Positions 7,767 through 16,976 of a stretch of DNA of 64,000 nt are shown here, piece by piece. The translations under genes were made by a program, and so were the position numbers. The stretch is from positions 186,001 to 250,000 of the forward strand of contig JAMLIK010000001.1 in assembly GCA_023954195.1 (NCBI GenBank). Reading direction: 5' to 3'. Source of the DNA: Xanthobacteraceae bacterium (GTDB lineage Bacteria; Pseudomonadota; Alphaproteobacteria; Rhizobiales; Xanthobacteraceae). Position 1 is the stretch's first letter. Each line of letters starts with the position of its first letter. The notes below the pieces were generated by a model, which did no database searches, was not told the DNA's origin, and saw only the letters and a list, made by a program, of their open reading frames with translations.

Positions 7767-9134
7767 CTATCGTTGATCCGGCAGGCCGGAGCCATCCGCG
7801 CAGACGGCGCCGATGATGTTGCAGGCCTGTCCCGACTTGCCGCAGGCGGTGAGCGAATCCAGCTTGGCCTTGTCGATGGTGTCGCGCGCCATCAGCGACC
7901 AGTGCTTGTCGGAGGCCGCGAAGGCGCCGCAGGTCTTGCCGTAGAAGCTCAGTTCGATCGGGCATTTGGACTTGCCGCACTTGCCGCGGGCGTCGGCGAC
8001 CGCCTCCTTGCGCGTGACATGCCCCCAGGACAGGCCCCATTTGCCGCTGTCCTCGCCGTAGACGATCGAGCCCCACGGGCCGACATATCGGGTCTCGCGC
8101 AAGCGCCGCAGCAGCCCCTCGGTGGCTTCGCCGGTCGGCGGCAGGTCGTTGACGGACTGGAAGCTGCGGATCGCGACTTTCATCGCCGATTTGCCGTCCG
8201 GCGTTTCCGGATCGAAATTCAGCTCGTAAAGCCGCTCGTTGATTTCCCGGAGCTGCGCCGGGTCGGTGATTGACTTGGCGTCGTCGCCGAGGCGGGGCGG
8301 GGGCGCGAGCCGCGCATCCTGTTGCAACGGCGCCGCCGCCGGCGGCGCGGCCGGGGCGGCCGGCGGCACGAAGTAGAAGGTGCCGTCGATCGGTGACGAC
8401 GACACCCACGGCTGCTGCGAACCGCCGGTGGCGCGTTTCACGGCAAGGCCGACCTGGTTGAAGGTCTGGAAGATGTCGAGACCGGCGCGCCGCACCGTGC
8501 TCGCCAGCGCGCGGGTGTAGGGGCTGTGGCCGTCGGTGCCGTCCTGCGCCACGCTGCCGGGTTGCGTGGCATAGGAAATCAGGGTGCCTTCCGGCGCCCG
8601 CATTTGCGCAAGCCCACCCTCGGCGGCGCGCAAGCCGCGACCGCCGAACGGGTTGTTGCGGCAGGCGTCGAGAATCACCAGGTTCAACTGCGTGCCCGAG
8701 CCTTGCATCTGGCGCAGCACCAGGTTGACGTCGACCATCTGAAAATCGACATCGGCCTCGCGGGTCGGGTTGGCGTTGACGGGCACCAGATAGTTGGAGC
8801 CCGCGACCTGCACGCCGTGGCCGGCGTAATAGAACAGCGCGACATCGGCGCCCTGGACTTGCTGCCCGAAGGTTTGCACGGCGCGGTCCAGCGCCGACTT
8901 TTCCAGATCGAGCTGGGCGGCGTTGCCGACCAGTTGAAAGCCGAGCGCGCGCAGCGTCTCCGCCATCAGCTTCGCATCGTTTCTCGGATTGTCGAGCCGG
9001 GTCACGTTCGCATAGGCCGAATTGCCGACGATCAGCGCGACGCGCTTTTCCGCCGACGCCGGCGAGGCGAGCAGGATGAAAATAGCGGTGGCCGCGAGGC
9101 AATATCTCGCAATGGCAAAAATAAACGTCGGCAT
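7767..9134 (-). CDS. Secreted caspase-like (orthocaspase/metacaspase) protein with DUF4189-like C-terminus
   Basis: A 455-residue exported cysteine peptidase of the caspase (C14) family. Residues 1-28 are a signal peptide ending SPASA. The p20-like domain spans about 30-260, with H106 in YYAGHGVQ and C158 in LDACRNNPF as the expected catalytic pair. A Pro/Ala linker follows at about 266-300, then a peptidoglycan-binding-like helical stretch (about 315-360). The last 90 residues are Cys-rich and resemble DUF4189 (WGLSWGHVTRKEAV, CGAFAASDKHW). Members usually cleave after Arg or Lys, but specificity is not shown here. The two secreted paralogues downstream are candidate partners or substrates. 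Confidence 0.88.
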   Translation of the reverse strand: MPTFIFAIARYCLAATAIFILLASPASAEKRVALIVGNSAYANVTRLDNPRNDAKLMAETLRALGFQLVGNAAQLDLEKSALDRAVQTFGQQVQGADVALFYYAGHGVQVAGSNYLVPVNANPTREADVDFQMVDVNLVLRQMQGSGTQLNLVILDACRNNPFGGRGLRAAEGGLAQMRAPEGTLISYATQPGSVAQDGTDGHSPYTRALASTVRRAGLDIFQTFNQVGLAVKRATGGSQQPWVSSSPIDGTFYFVPPAAPAAPPAAAPLQQDARLAPPPRLGDDAKSITDPAQLREINERLYELNFDPETPDGKSAMKVAIRSFQSVNDLPPTGEATEGLLRRLRETRYVGPWGSIVYGEDSGKWGLSWGHVTRKEAVADARGKCGKSKCPIELSFYGKTCGAFAASDKHWSLMARDTIDKAKLDSLTACGKSGQACNIIGAVCADGSGLPDQR

Positions 9135-9246
9135 GATCGCATGATCCGGCGATAATTGCCGGACGATAACAGCAGATCACGCATTTTGGGAAGGGCCGCC
9201 TCGCGCCGCGACCGAGGGCGCGGCGCGCGACGCCCGTGGCTTCCGC

Positions 9247-10305
9247 TCAGTTGCAGAGCATGATGCGGCCGACCACCTTGCCGGCGCGCAGTTCGTCGAT
9301 CCATTTCTGCACGTCGCGCATCGGCGCTTCCTTGATCGGGGGCGGCTGAATTTTGCCGGCCCGCGCCAGCGCCAGCAGTTCCTTGCCTTCCGCGAGCGTG
9401 CCGACCATGAAGCCCTCGATGGTCATGCGCTTGTAGATCCATTGCACCATCGGCAGGCTGAAATTGCCGCCCATCAACCCCGAGATCACGATCTTGCCGC
9501 CGCGCGCCACCGTCGAGACGGCGAGGCCCATCGACTTCTCGTTGCCGGCGAAATCGACCACGCCGTCGAACCCGCCGCCGCTCTCCTTGAGCATGCGCTT
9601 GACCACGTCCGGCTCGGACGGGTCGTAAGCCGCCGCCGCGCCGTTCTTCAGCGCCGCCTCCCGCGCCGCCGGGCTCAGATCCGCCACCGTGATATCCTGC
9701 TTGAACATGGTCTTGGCGAAGGCCAGGCCCATCATGCCGACGCCGCCCAGCCCGATCAGCAGCAGGTTGCGCTGGCGCGGCCGCTCGACCAGGCGCTTCA
9801 GGGCGCCGTAGGCGGTGACGCCCGAGCACATCAGCGTCGCGGCGAGATCGATCGGCAAGGGATCGTATTCGAGCAGGTATTTCGCGTCCGGCACCAGCAC
9901 ATGGCTGGCGAAGCCGCCGTCGATCGAGACGCCCATGAAGCGGTGCCGGGCGCAAAGATTCTCGTCGCCGTTGAGGCAGTCTTGGCATTGGCCGCAGCCG
10001 ATCCACGGAAACACCGCGTATTTCTTCCCGATCAGGTCGCGCGGCGCGTCGGGGCCGACCTCGTCGACCACGCCGGCGATCTCGTGGCCGAGCGTGAACG
10101 GCAGCGTCATGCCGCGCGTGGTGTCCAGCCGCTTGCCGTTGCCGAGATCGGCGTAGCCGTCCTGGATATGCAGGTCGGAGTGGCACAGGCCGCAGCGCTC
10201 GATCCGCACCAGCACCTCGCGGCCTTGCGGCTTGGGGGTATCGACGATGGTTTCGCACAACGGCGCGTCGAACTTGACCAGGGATTGACGAAACATCTGC
10301 GCCAT
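9247..10305 (-). CDS. Zinc-dependent alcohol dehydrogenase
   Basis: A 352-residue medium-chain dehydrogenase/reductase. Catalytic zinc ligands are seen in ERCGLCHSDLH and TLGHEIAG. The structural zinc lobe is GCGQCQDCLNGDENLC, with four cysteines. The Rossmann motif is GLGGVGMMGL. It should oxidise an alcohol or reduce an aldehyde with a nicotinamide cofactor, but the substrate cannot be read. Its start lies 12 bases from the rsmA stop on the same strand, so it may be read from the lpt-rsmA transcript, though its function looks unrelated. Confidence 0.9.
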   Translation of the reverse strand: MAQMFRQSLVKFDAPLCETIVDTPKPQGREVLVRIERCGLCHSDLHIQDGYADLGNGKRLDTTRGMTLPFTLGHEIAGVVDEVGPDAPRDLIGKKYAVFPWIGCGQCQDCLNGDENLCARHRFMGVSIDGGFASHVLVPDAKYLLEYDPLPIDLAATLMCSGVTAYGALKRLVERPRQRNLLLIGLGGVGMMGLAFAKTMFKQDITVADLSPAAREAALKNGAAAAYDPSEPDVVKRMLKESGGGFDGVVDFAGNEKSMGLAVSTVARGGKIVISGLMGGNFSLPMVQWIYKRMTIEGFMVGTLAEGKELLALARAGKIQPPPIKEAPMRDVQKWIDELRAGKVVGRIMLCN

Positions 10306-10317
10306 CGCGTATTCTCC

Positions 10318-11184
10318 TCAGACCGAACGGGAATTTTCGGCCCGTATATTGGCCAATTCGCGCGCCATGGCAACAAAGCCCGTGAGCGGAACGGTTTCGG
10401 CGCGCCGGGTCGGGTCGAGGCCGGCGGCAGCCGCCAGCCGCTCCGGCGCGACGCCGAGCGATTTCAGGCTTTGCCGGATCATCTTGCGGCGCTGCCCGAA
10501 CGCGGCGGCGGCGATCTGCTCCAGCGCCTTGCGCTCGCACGCCAGAGGGGTTGCGCGCGGCAACAGCCGCACCACCGAGGAGGTGACCTTCGGCGGCGGC
10601 ACGAACGCCGAGCGTGAAATGTCGAACAGGATCTTGGTCTCGGCGCGCCAGTTGGCGAGCACCGCCAGCCGCCCGTAAGCCTCGTCGTCCTCGTGGGCGA
10701 CGATGCGCTCGGCGACCTCGCGCTGGAACATCAGCACCATGGTGTCGTACCAGGGCGGCCACGGCTCCACCGACAGCCAGCCGACCAGCAGCGCGGTGGC
10801 GATGTTGTAGGGCAGGTTGGCGACGATTTTTGCGCACTCATTGCGCAGCATTGGGCGCGGATCGAACGTCATCGCGTCGGCGCGGACGATCTCCAGCCGC
10901 CCCGGATAGTGCGCCGCGATCTCCTCCAGCGGCCCCAGCGCGCGTTCGTCGCGCTCGATGGCGATGACGCGCCGCGCGCCGAGCGCCAGCAAGGCGCGGG
11001 TCAGTCCGCCCGGACCGGGGCCGATCTCGATGACGGTCGCCTGCTCCAGCGGCCCGGCGGCGCGGGCGATCCGGGCCGTCAGGTTGAGGTCGAGCAGAAA
11101 ATTCTGGCCGAGCGATTTTCGTGCCGACAATTGATGACGCCGGATCACGTCGCGCAGCGGCGGCAGATCGTCGATCGCGGTCAT
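10318..11184 (-). CDS. rsmA: 16S rRNA dimethyladenosine transferase
   Basis: Also called KsgA. It dimethylates the two adjacent adenosines in the 3'-terminal hairpin of 16S rRNA during 30S assembly. The 288-residue protein has [10 protein letters not shown] near the N-terminus, the SAM-binding [16 protein letters not shown], and the NLPYNI catalytic motif of N6-adenine methylases. It overlaps the pdxA stop by 4 bases. The surA-pdxA-rsmA order is a classic conserved operon and supports the call. Confidence 0.97.
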   Translation of the reverse strand: MTAIDDLPPLRDVIRRHQLSARKSLGQNFLLDLNLTARIARAAGPLEQATVIEIGPGPGGLTRALLALGARRVIAIERDERALGPLEEIAAHYPGRLEIVRADAMTFDPRPMLRNECAKIVANLPYNIATALLVGWLSVEPWPPWYDTMVLMFQREVAERIVAHEDDEAYGRLAVLANWRAETKILFDISRSAFVPPPKVTSSVVRLLPRATPLACERKALEQIAAAAFGQRRKMIRQSLKSLGVAPERLAAAAGLDPTRRAETVPLTGFVAMARELANIRAENSRSV

Positions 11185-12182
11185 CCCCGCGCCGCCGCCA
11201 TGCGCGCGGCGAGACGCAGCGCGGCAATCAGGCTCGACGGGTTGGCCCGTCCGCTTCCGGCGATGTCGAACGCCGTGCCGTGGTCCGGCGAGGTGCGGAT
11301 GAAGGGCAGTCCGAGGGTGACGTTGACGCCGTCGTCGAACGCCAGCGTCTTGATCGGGATCAGCGCCTGATCGTGATACATGCAGACGGCGCAGTCATAG
11401 GTTTTGCGCGCGGCGGCGTGGAACATGGTGTCGGCCGGCAGCGGGCCGCGTGCGTCGATGCCTTCCGCCCGCAGGATCGCGACGGCCGGTGCGACGATGG
11501 CCCGATCCTCATGGCCGAGCGCGCCGCCTTCGCCGGCATGCGGATTGAGGCCGGCGACCGCGAGACGCGGCCGGGCGATGCCGAACCGCCCGATCAGGTC
11601 GGCGGCAAGGATGCGCGACGTGGCGACGATGAGGTCGGTGGTCAGTAGCGCGATGGCGTCGCGTAGCGGCAGATGGATCGTCACCGGCACCACGGCCAGC
11701 GTCGGCGACCACAGCATCATCACCGGAAGCGGCGTCCGGCCGCCTTGCGCCGCCAGTTCGGCGAGAAATTCGGTATGGCCCGGATGCTTGAACCCGGCGT
11801 CGTACAACACGCTCTTGGCGATCGGGTTGGTGACGACGGCGGCCGCGAGGCCCGAACGCACGTCGGCGACGCCGCGGCGGATCGCCGCGATGGCAAGCGG
11901 CGCGCTGCTGGCGTCGGGTCTGCCCGGCTCGGCGGGGGACGTGACGCCGATGTCCACCACGGGCAGGGCGCGCGCGAAGGCGGCGGTCGCCTCGCGTGGC
12001 GAAACCTCGGCGATGGCGAGATCGAGGTTCAGCGTTTTGGCGCGGCGGCGGATCAGGTCGGCGTCGCCCACGAGATAAAACGGCGGGATTTGCGCTTCCG
12101 CGCGCCGCAACCATGCGGCGATGGCGATGTCGGGGCCGATCCCCGCCGGCTCGCCGACGGTCAGTGCGAGAGGTTGCTGCAT
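11181..12182 (-). CDS. pdxA: 4-hydroxythreonine-4-phosphate dehydrogenase
   Basis: Oxidises 4-phosphohydroxy-L-threonine in the DXP-dependent route to pyridoxal 5'-phosphate. The 333-residue protein has the metal-binding histidines in THLPLRDA-like (IHLPLRDA), [10 protein letters not shown] and [12 protein letters not shown], the third being a strong PdxA signature. The start [11 protein letters not shown] is typical. It overlaps rsmA by 4 bases and follows the surA-like gene after 27 bases, as in the conserved operon. Confidence 0.96.
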   Translation of the reverse strand: MQQPLALTVGEPAGIGPDIAIAAWLRRAEAQIPPFYLVGDADLIRRRAKTLNLDLAIAEVSPREATAAFARALPVVDIGVTSPAEPGRPDASSAPLAIAAIRRGVADVRSGLAAAVVTNPIAKSVLYDAGFKHPGHTEFLAELAAQGGRTPLPVMMLWSPTLAVVPVTIHLPLRDAIALLTTDLIVATSRILAADLIGRFGIARPRLAVAGLNPHAGEGGALGHEDRAIVAPAVAILRAEGIDARGPLPADTMFHAAARKTYDCAVCMYHDQALIPIKTLAFDDGVNVTLGLPFIRTSPDHGTAFDIAGSGRANPSSLIAALRLAARMAAARG

Positions 12183-12209
12183 CGCGCGGGCCTGCTTGCG
12201 AAATCCGGC

Positions 12210-13139
12210 CTATCGGTACTCGATCATCGCGGCCTTGCGGATATCCCGCAGGTAGGATTTCGATCGCGCTTCATACTTCTGCATATAAAGCTTTTCGCGG
12301 ATCTTGCGCTGCTCCGGCGTATCGCCGCTGGTCGGCTTGCGCGAGCACAGCGCGACCATCTCGATGCCCTGGCGCGTCACCTCGGGGGCGGTGAGGTGGC
12401 CGACGGGTGTTTTGTCCAGCAGCTCGCGCAACGCCTGCGGCAGGTCGGCGGAGGTCTTGACAACGGTGTCGCGGATGGTGGCGTTGCGCATGGAACGGAA
12501 CAGGGCGTTGGCGTCGTCGCAGCTCTGCACCCGGCTGCGCAACGTCTCGGCCTCCTTGCGCCGCATGTCGATCGCCGACGCCGGCGAGCCGCGCGGCACG
12601 ACCAGAATGATCGGACGCATCTGATATTCGAAGTTGCCGCCGTTGTCCTTGCCGTCGCCGAGACCGCCGGACGCGGCGCGGACCGCCTTGTCGTTGACCG
12701 TCAGACTGTCCTTGAACCGGCCGCGCACCAGGCTGCCCCAGACCATTTCCGCCTTGATACGGTTTCGCAGCGTTTCCGCGCGAATACCCCGACCCGCCAG
12801 CGTGTGGGTGAGCTGATCGGCCGAAAGACCCATCCGCTGGCCCATCGCGGCGAAGGATGCATCGAGATCGGCGGCCGAGGGATCGACGCCGTAGCGCTTG
12901 GCTTCCCTGATCTTGACCTTCTCGTCGATCAGTTCCTCAAGGACTTCCTTGCGGCTGCTTCGCTGGTTCGACAGCGCCATCAGGCGCATGCGCTGGTCGA
13001 TGTCGAAATTGGTGATCGGCTCGCCGTTCACCATCGCCGCGACGGACTGGGCGCGGGCCGGCGCGATGCCGGCGGTCGCCGAGACGGCGGCAATGGCGAT
13101 GAGGGCCAAAACTGTCAGACGAAGCGGAAAAAGCATCAT
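12210..13139 (-). CDS. SurA-like periplasmic chaperone/peptidyl-prolyl isomerase
   Basis: A 309-residue exported protein with a signal peptide at about 1-30 (ending APARA). The SurA N-terminal chaperone domain covers about 33-160 and includes VAAMVNGEPITNFDIDQR. The region from about 165 should be a parvulin isomerase domain but is poorly conserved; the usual GGDLGW-type motif is missing, so isomerase activity is doubtful. SurA proteins escort outer-membrane proteins, and LptD is a classic client. Here the gene sits just downstream of lptD on the same strand, separated by a repeat. I infer a chaperone role in outer-membrane assembly. Confidence 0.82.
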   Translation of the reverse strand: MMLFPLRLTVLALIAIAAVSATAGIAPARAQSVAAMVNGEPITNFDIDQRMRLMALSNQRSSRKEVLEELIDEKVKIREAKRYGVDPSAADLDASFAAMGQRMGLSADQLTHTLAGRGIRAETLRNRIKAEMVWGSLVRGRFKDSLTVNDKAVRAASGGLGDGKDNGGNFEYQMRPIILVVPRGSPASAIDMRRKEAETLRSRVQSCDDANALFRSMRNATIRDTVVKTSADLPQALRELLDKTPVGHLTAPEVTRQGIEMVALCSRKPTSGDTPEQRKIREKLYMQKYEARSKSYLRDIRKAAMIEYR

Positions 13140-13271
13140 GTCCTGGATTGACGGGTTTTCAGGGCTGGAAGGTCGATCCGCCGGATCGCGCGGTGGCGCG
13201 CCATGCGCATGGCATTATCGACGCGGGATGACATCGGGCTGGATCATGATCCCGCTCTCACCTTGTTGCTT

Positions 13272-13322
13272 GAGCGCGATCCTGTCCGAAAACCGGTTTC
13301 CCCTTTTCGGGATCATGCTCTA
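13272..13322. repeat. Dispersed palindromic repeat, family 1, copy 2
   Basis: Begins GAGCGCGATC and ends GATCATGCTCTA, with CCGAAAACCGG in the centre as in copy 1. The final CTA on the plus strand is the TAG stop codon of lptD on the minus strand. It sits in the 180-base gap between lptD and the surA-like gene and could fold into a hairpin in the transcript, so it may affect read-through or mRNA decay. Confidence 0.78.
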
Positions 13323-15827
13323 GTAGACGCCGTTCACGCCGCCGCCAGCCGAGGTCTGGCCCAGTGTGCGCAGGCCGAGTTGCAGCATGACAGCATGGCT
13401 CAACTGTGGCGCCGTTCCGCTCGTATAGGACGAGTACGAGTAATTGGTGATGTAATTGACGCCAAGGATGAAACAGTCGTCGACATAGCCGAAGCCGACC
13501 GCGTAGGTGTCGACCGAGCTGCTTTCGAGGTTGAAGCGGGCGGCGCCGGTCGCCACCCAATTCGATCCCAGCTTGATCGAGCCGGAGCCCAGAATGCCCG
13601 ACCGCCGGGTCAAATAGCCGAGATCGGGTTGCGCGGCATAATCGCCATACATCAGGCCGAACGACCAGCGGTCGAAGCTGGCGCGGCCTTCGACCTCAAG
13701 TCGCTGCACGGCGCCGGTCGCCTGGTCGAAACGTGCGCGCGTGCTGAAGGCGTAGGTCCGGTTCGGCGCGTAGGCGATGCTGGCGACATAGTCCGACGCC
13801 GGCTTTTGCAGGCCGGAGTCCAGGCCGGTGTTGGTGGCGTCGGCGACCGCGAACGAATTCAGGCCGAACAGGTGATAGGACTGTCCGAACATCGCCTTGA
13901 CGGTGCCGCCATGGTCGAATTGCGTCGTCGCCTGGATGCCGACATTGGCGCGGCCGCCGCCCTCGACGCGATCGTAGCCGGAGAACTTGTCGACGCTGAA
14001 CAGGTTCGAGGTGTCGAACACCATGCTCTGGGCGTCTTCGTTCGGCAGACGGCCGGCATATTGCTCGTTCGGCCGCGCGATCACCTGGGCGATCGGCTCG
14101 ATGATCGTGGTGCCCCACGGCTGCACGTTGATGAAGGGATAGCGGTATTCGAAGCCGACGGTCGGCATCCACCGCACGTCGTTGATGCTGCCCGGCGCAA
14201 TGCCGAAATAGGGATTGCCGGCCGGGTCGGCCATGCCCTGGCTGCCGATCGAGGCATTGATGGCGTCGGCCCGGATCGAGGCGAACGGCGTCCAGATCTG
14301 GCCGATCGGATCGGTGAACGAGCGCCGCCACTGGGCTTCCGCCGTCAGGCGGGAGTAGGTGCCCGGAATGCCGCGCAGCAGGCAGGCGTCGCGCAGCTTG
14401 GCGGACGGGTCGGCCGATTGCAGCACCGACGTCGCCGACATGCACGAGGCGATGTCGGTCAGGCTTGGGCCCGCCGGGTTGGTCAGCGAGTCGAACGCCG
14501 CCGCGTCACGGGTCAGGCTGGTGAAATTGGTCTTGTAGCTGACCTCGCCGCCGAGGATCGGCCGGTTGATGACGTTGGAATAGTCGATCACCGGCGCGAC
14601 CACCGGCACCTGCGACTGGTTGCCGGACAGGCTGAGATAATAGATCGCGCGCGCGTCGAAATAGCTGCGGTTGCCGACGCCGGTCAGATAAAGCTGCGAG
14701 ATCGCCTCGGTCGGCAGGCTGAGGAAGGCCGCCATCGGATCGCGATACTGCGACAACCGGTAGTCGGTTAGGAAGGCATAGTCCGACAGCGCCACGCCGT
14801 CCCAGCCCCACGACCAGCGGTCGTTGATGGCGAACTGGCCCTTGGTCTCGATGCCGCCGCGCAGGTCGCGGTTGCCGACGCCGGTCTTGAACGCGCCGGG
14901 GTCTTCCTGGCTGATGCCGTAGGCGCGGATGCGATAGCTGCCGTCGATCAGCCGCTGCTGGAACTCGGCCTGCATCAACACGCCCTGGCGCGTCATGAAG
15001 CGCGGCGCGAAGGTCGCGTCCATATCGGGCGCGATCGCCCAATAGAACGGAATGCTGGCGCCGTAGCCGGTCTCCGTGGTGTTGGAGAAGCCCGGCATGA
15101 GAAAACCGCTCTTGCGCTTGACGGTCGGGTCGGGCGTCGAGAAATACGGCAGATAGGCGATCGGAACGCCGAAGAATTCGAGCGCGGCATCCTCGAAGTA
15201 GAGCGTTTTCTCGGTCTGGTCGTGAATGATGCGGGCGCCCTTGACCTGCCACAGCGGCGGCTTCTTCGGATTGTCCCGGCATGGGGCGCAGGCGGTGTAA
15301 ACACCGTTCTGGAATACGGTGTAATTGCCCTTGGTGCGGTCGGCGCGGCTGGCCGCCATCCGGGTCTGGTCGGCGGTGTCGACGCGCAGCGAATCGACGA
15401 AGCCGTCGCGGTAGTCGTCGCTCAGATCGAGGACGTTGGCGTAGGTGATCTTGCCGTCGGCGTCGGTCAGCCGAATGTTGCCTTCGGCATGCAGCCGCTT
15501 GGTTTTCTGGTCGTAGACCACCTTGTCGGCTTGCAGCGACGTGCCGTTGTAGAAAATCTGCACGTTGCCGACCGCTGAAACCTGCGAGCTGTTGTAATTG
15601 TAGTCGACCTCGACGGCCTGCACGAGCATCTGCCCGTGGCTGCTGGCTGGCGCGGGAGGCGGCACCGGGCGGGTGTGGTGCGGATTGTAGGTGAAGCTTT
15701 GCGCGGCCGCGGGCGTTCCGCCCGCCGCCAGCACGGCGACGCCCGCAAGCAATCCGAGAGCGGCGGCGAAGGCGGGCAGGCGGCCGGACAAACGACCGCG
15801 ATTGCGGCGCAGCGTCATGCGTCGCAT
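13320..15827 (-). CDS. lptD: LPS-assembly outer-membrane protein LptD
   Basis: The outer-membrane barrel that inserts lipopolysaccharide into the outer leaflet. With the ATG at 15827 it has 835 residues. A signal peptide ends near GGTPAAAQS. An OstA/LptA-like jellyroll domain follows (about 55-170, with AEGNIRLTDADGKITYA), then the large LptD barrel domain with MPGFSNTTETGYG and FEYRYPFINVQPWG. The frame stays open to 15935, but that would overlap lptG by 67 bases; another ATG lies at 15818. The order lptF-lptG-lptD-surA puts LPS transport and outer-membrane chaperoning in one unit. The stop codon is supplied by a repeat edge. Confidence 0.95.
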   Translation of the reverse strand: MRRMTLRRNRGRLSGRLPAFAAALGLLAGVAVLAAGGTPAAAQSFTYNPHHTRPVPPPAPASSHGQMLVQAVEVDYNYNSSQVSAVGNVQIFYNGTSLQADKVVYDQKTKRLHAEGNIRLTDADGKITYANVLDLSDDYRDGFVDSLRVDTADQTRMAASRADRTKGNYTVFQNGVYTACAPCRDNPKKPPLWQVKGARIIHDQTEKTLYFEDAALEFFGVPIAYLPYFSTPDPTVKRKSGFLMPGFSNTTETGYGASIPFYWAIAPDMDATFAPRFMTRQGVLMQAEFQQRLIDGSYRIRAYGISQEDPGAFKTGVGNRDLRGGIETKGQFAINDRWSWGWDGVALSDYAFLTDYRLSQYRDPMAAFLSLPTEAISQLYLTGVGNRSYFDARAIYYLSLSGNQSQVPVVAPVIDYSNVINRPILGGEVSYKTNFTSLTRDAAAFDSLTNPAGPSLTDIASCMSATSVLQSADPSAKLRDACLLRGIPGTYSRLTAEAQWRRSFTDPIGQIWTPFASIRADAINASIGSQGMADPAGNPYFGIAPGSINDVRWMPTVGFEYRYPFINVQPWGTTIIEPIAQVIARPNEQYAGRLPNEDAQSMVFDTSNLFSVDKFSGYDRVEGGGRANVGIQATTQFDHGGTVKAMFGQSYHLFGLNSFAVADATNTGLDSGLQKPASDYVASIAYAPNRTYAFSTRARFDQATGAVQRLEVEGRASFDRWSFGLMYGDYAAQPDLGYLTRRSGILGSGSIKLGSNWVATGAARFNLESSSVDTYAVGFGYVDDCFILGVNYITNYSYSSYTSGTAPQLSHAVMLQLGLRTLGQTSAGGGVNGVY

Positions 15828-15868
15828 CGAAACCGTCGAACAGCCATGGCGGGTGGCGACGTCGGCCA

Positions 15869-16966
15869 CTACCCGTCCTCCTGATACAGCAAGGCCAGAA
15901 AGCCGGTCAGGGCACCCACGATGACGGGCAACCATGCGGCAGCGATCGGATGCATCAACTCGGCCTTGCTCAAATCTTCAGTTACCTTGGACAGAACATA
16001 GAGCAGAAAGCCCGAACCCACGCCACTCAAAACCATCTTCTGCACCCCGCCGAAGCGAAAGAATCGCAAGCTCACCGAGGCGGCTAACAAGACCATGGCT
16101 ATCAGCAAAAACGGCTGCGCCACAAGCTTATGATATTGCAATCGATATCCGGCGTTGGCCAGACCGGAACTTTCCGACGAGCGGATGTAGGACGGAAGTT
16201 GCCAAAATGACACAGTTTCGGGGGTGGAAAAGCTGTTGCGGACCTGCGCCGGGGTCAAATGGGTGGCGAGATCGAGCGTCTCCTGAATCACCGGCGCCGA
16301 ATCCAGGGCGTATCTGCGCACGTCCTTCAGCACCCATCGTTCCGGTTCGAGAACGGCCTCGCGCGCCTCGATCCGCTCGATGAAGCGATTGGCGTTGTCG
16401 AAGCGGAAGACGGTCAGCCCGGTCAGGCGCAACCCCTGCTGCTCGCTGCGGGTGGCGTTGATGACGGCCTGCCCGTCGCTGTTGGCCTGATTGATCCAGA
16501 ATCCGGTCGCTTCCTGCAAGCCGCCGCCGGGGGCGCTCCCGAACAGCTGCGCCTCCAGCTGCTTCGAGCGTTCGCGCAGATCGGCCGACACCGGGTTGTA
16601 GATCGTGGTGGCGATAATTCCCAGCACCAGCGCGCTGGCCAGCGCCGGGGAGATGAACTGCCAGGCCGAGACGCCGGCGGCGCGCGCCACCACCAGTTCG
16701 AGGCGCCGCGACAGCGCCAGATAGCAGGTCATGGCGCCGATCAGGACGCAGAACGGCGTCAGCTTTTCGAGCAGCTGCGGCACGCGGAACAGCGAGGTCT
16801 GCGCGACCATGACGGCCGAGGCGGAGGCCAGGCTGGAGGTGCGCCGCACCATCTCGATGTAGTCGACCAGCACCAGCAGCACGAAGATGCCGGCGAAGAC
16901 GCCGACCGCGGAAATCAGGAACCGCCCGGCGAAATAGCGTCCCAGCGTGTTGGTCACCATGCTCAT
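15869..16966 (-). CDS. lptG: LPS export ABC transporter permease LptG
   Basis: One of the two inner-membrane permeases of the Lpt transporter, which extracts lipopolysaccharide from the inner membrane. The 365-residue protein has the LptF/LptG layout: membrane segments at the N-terminus (LGRYFAGRFLISAVGVFAGIF), a periplasmic jellyroll domain in the middle, and three membrane segments at the C-terminus. LVDYIEMVRR is typical of LptG. It starts 10 bases after lptF stops, so the two are translationally close and should be made in equal amounts. Confidence 0.94.
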   Translation of the reverse strand: MSMVTNTLGRYFAGRFLISAVGVFAGIFVLLVLVDYIEMVRRTSSLASASAVMVAQTSLFRVPQLLEKLTPFCVLIGAMTCYLALSRRLELVVARAAGVSAWQFISPALASALVLGIIATTIYNPVSADLRERSKQLEAQLFGSAPGGGLQEATGFWINQANSDGQAVINATRSEQQGLRLTGLTVFRFDNANRFIERIEAREAVLEPERWVLKDVRRYALDSAPVIQETLDLATHLTPAQVRNSFSTPETVSFWQLPSYIRSSESSGLANAGYRLQYHKLVAQPFLLIAMVLLAASVSLRFFRFGGVQKMVLSGVGSGFLLYVLSKVTEDLSKAELMHPIAAAWLPVIVGALTGFLALLYQEDG

Positions 16967-16976
16967 GGCGTCGCCC

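Noticed and set aside
7198-9180. Open minus-strand frame of 660 codons fusing paralogue 2 to the caspase region
   Set aside because: The upstream part is out of frame with the caspase-like gene and reads as Arg-rich nonsense. Paralogue 2 starts at 7749 with a signal peptide.
9032-10837. Open minus-strand frame of 601 codons across the alcohol dehydrogenase and rsmA
   Set aside because: It is a shadow in another frame with Arg/Ala/Gly-rich composition. The two real genes fit known families.
15828-15935. Longer lptD start at 15935
   Set aside because: It would overlap lptG by 67 bases and add 36 residues before the signal peptide.
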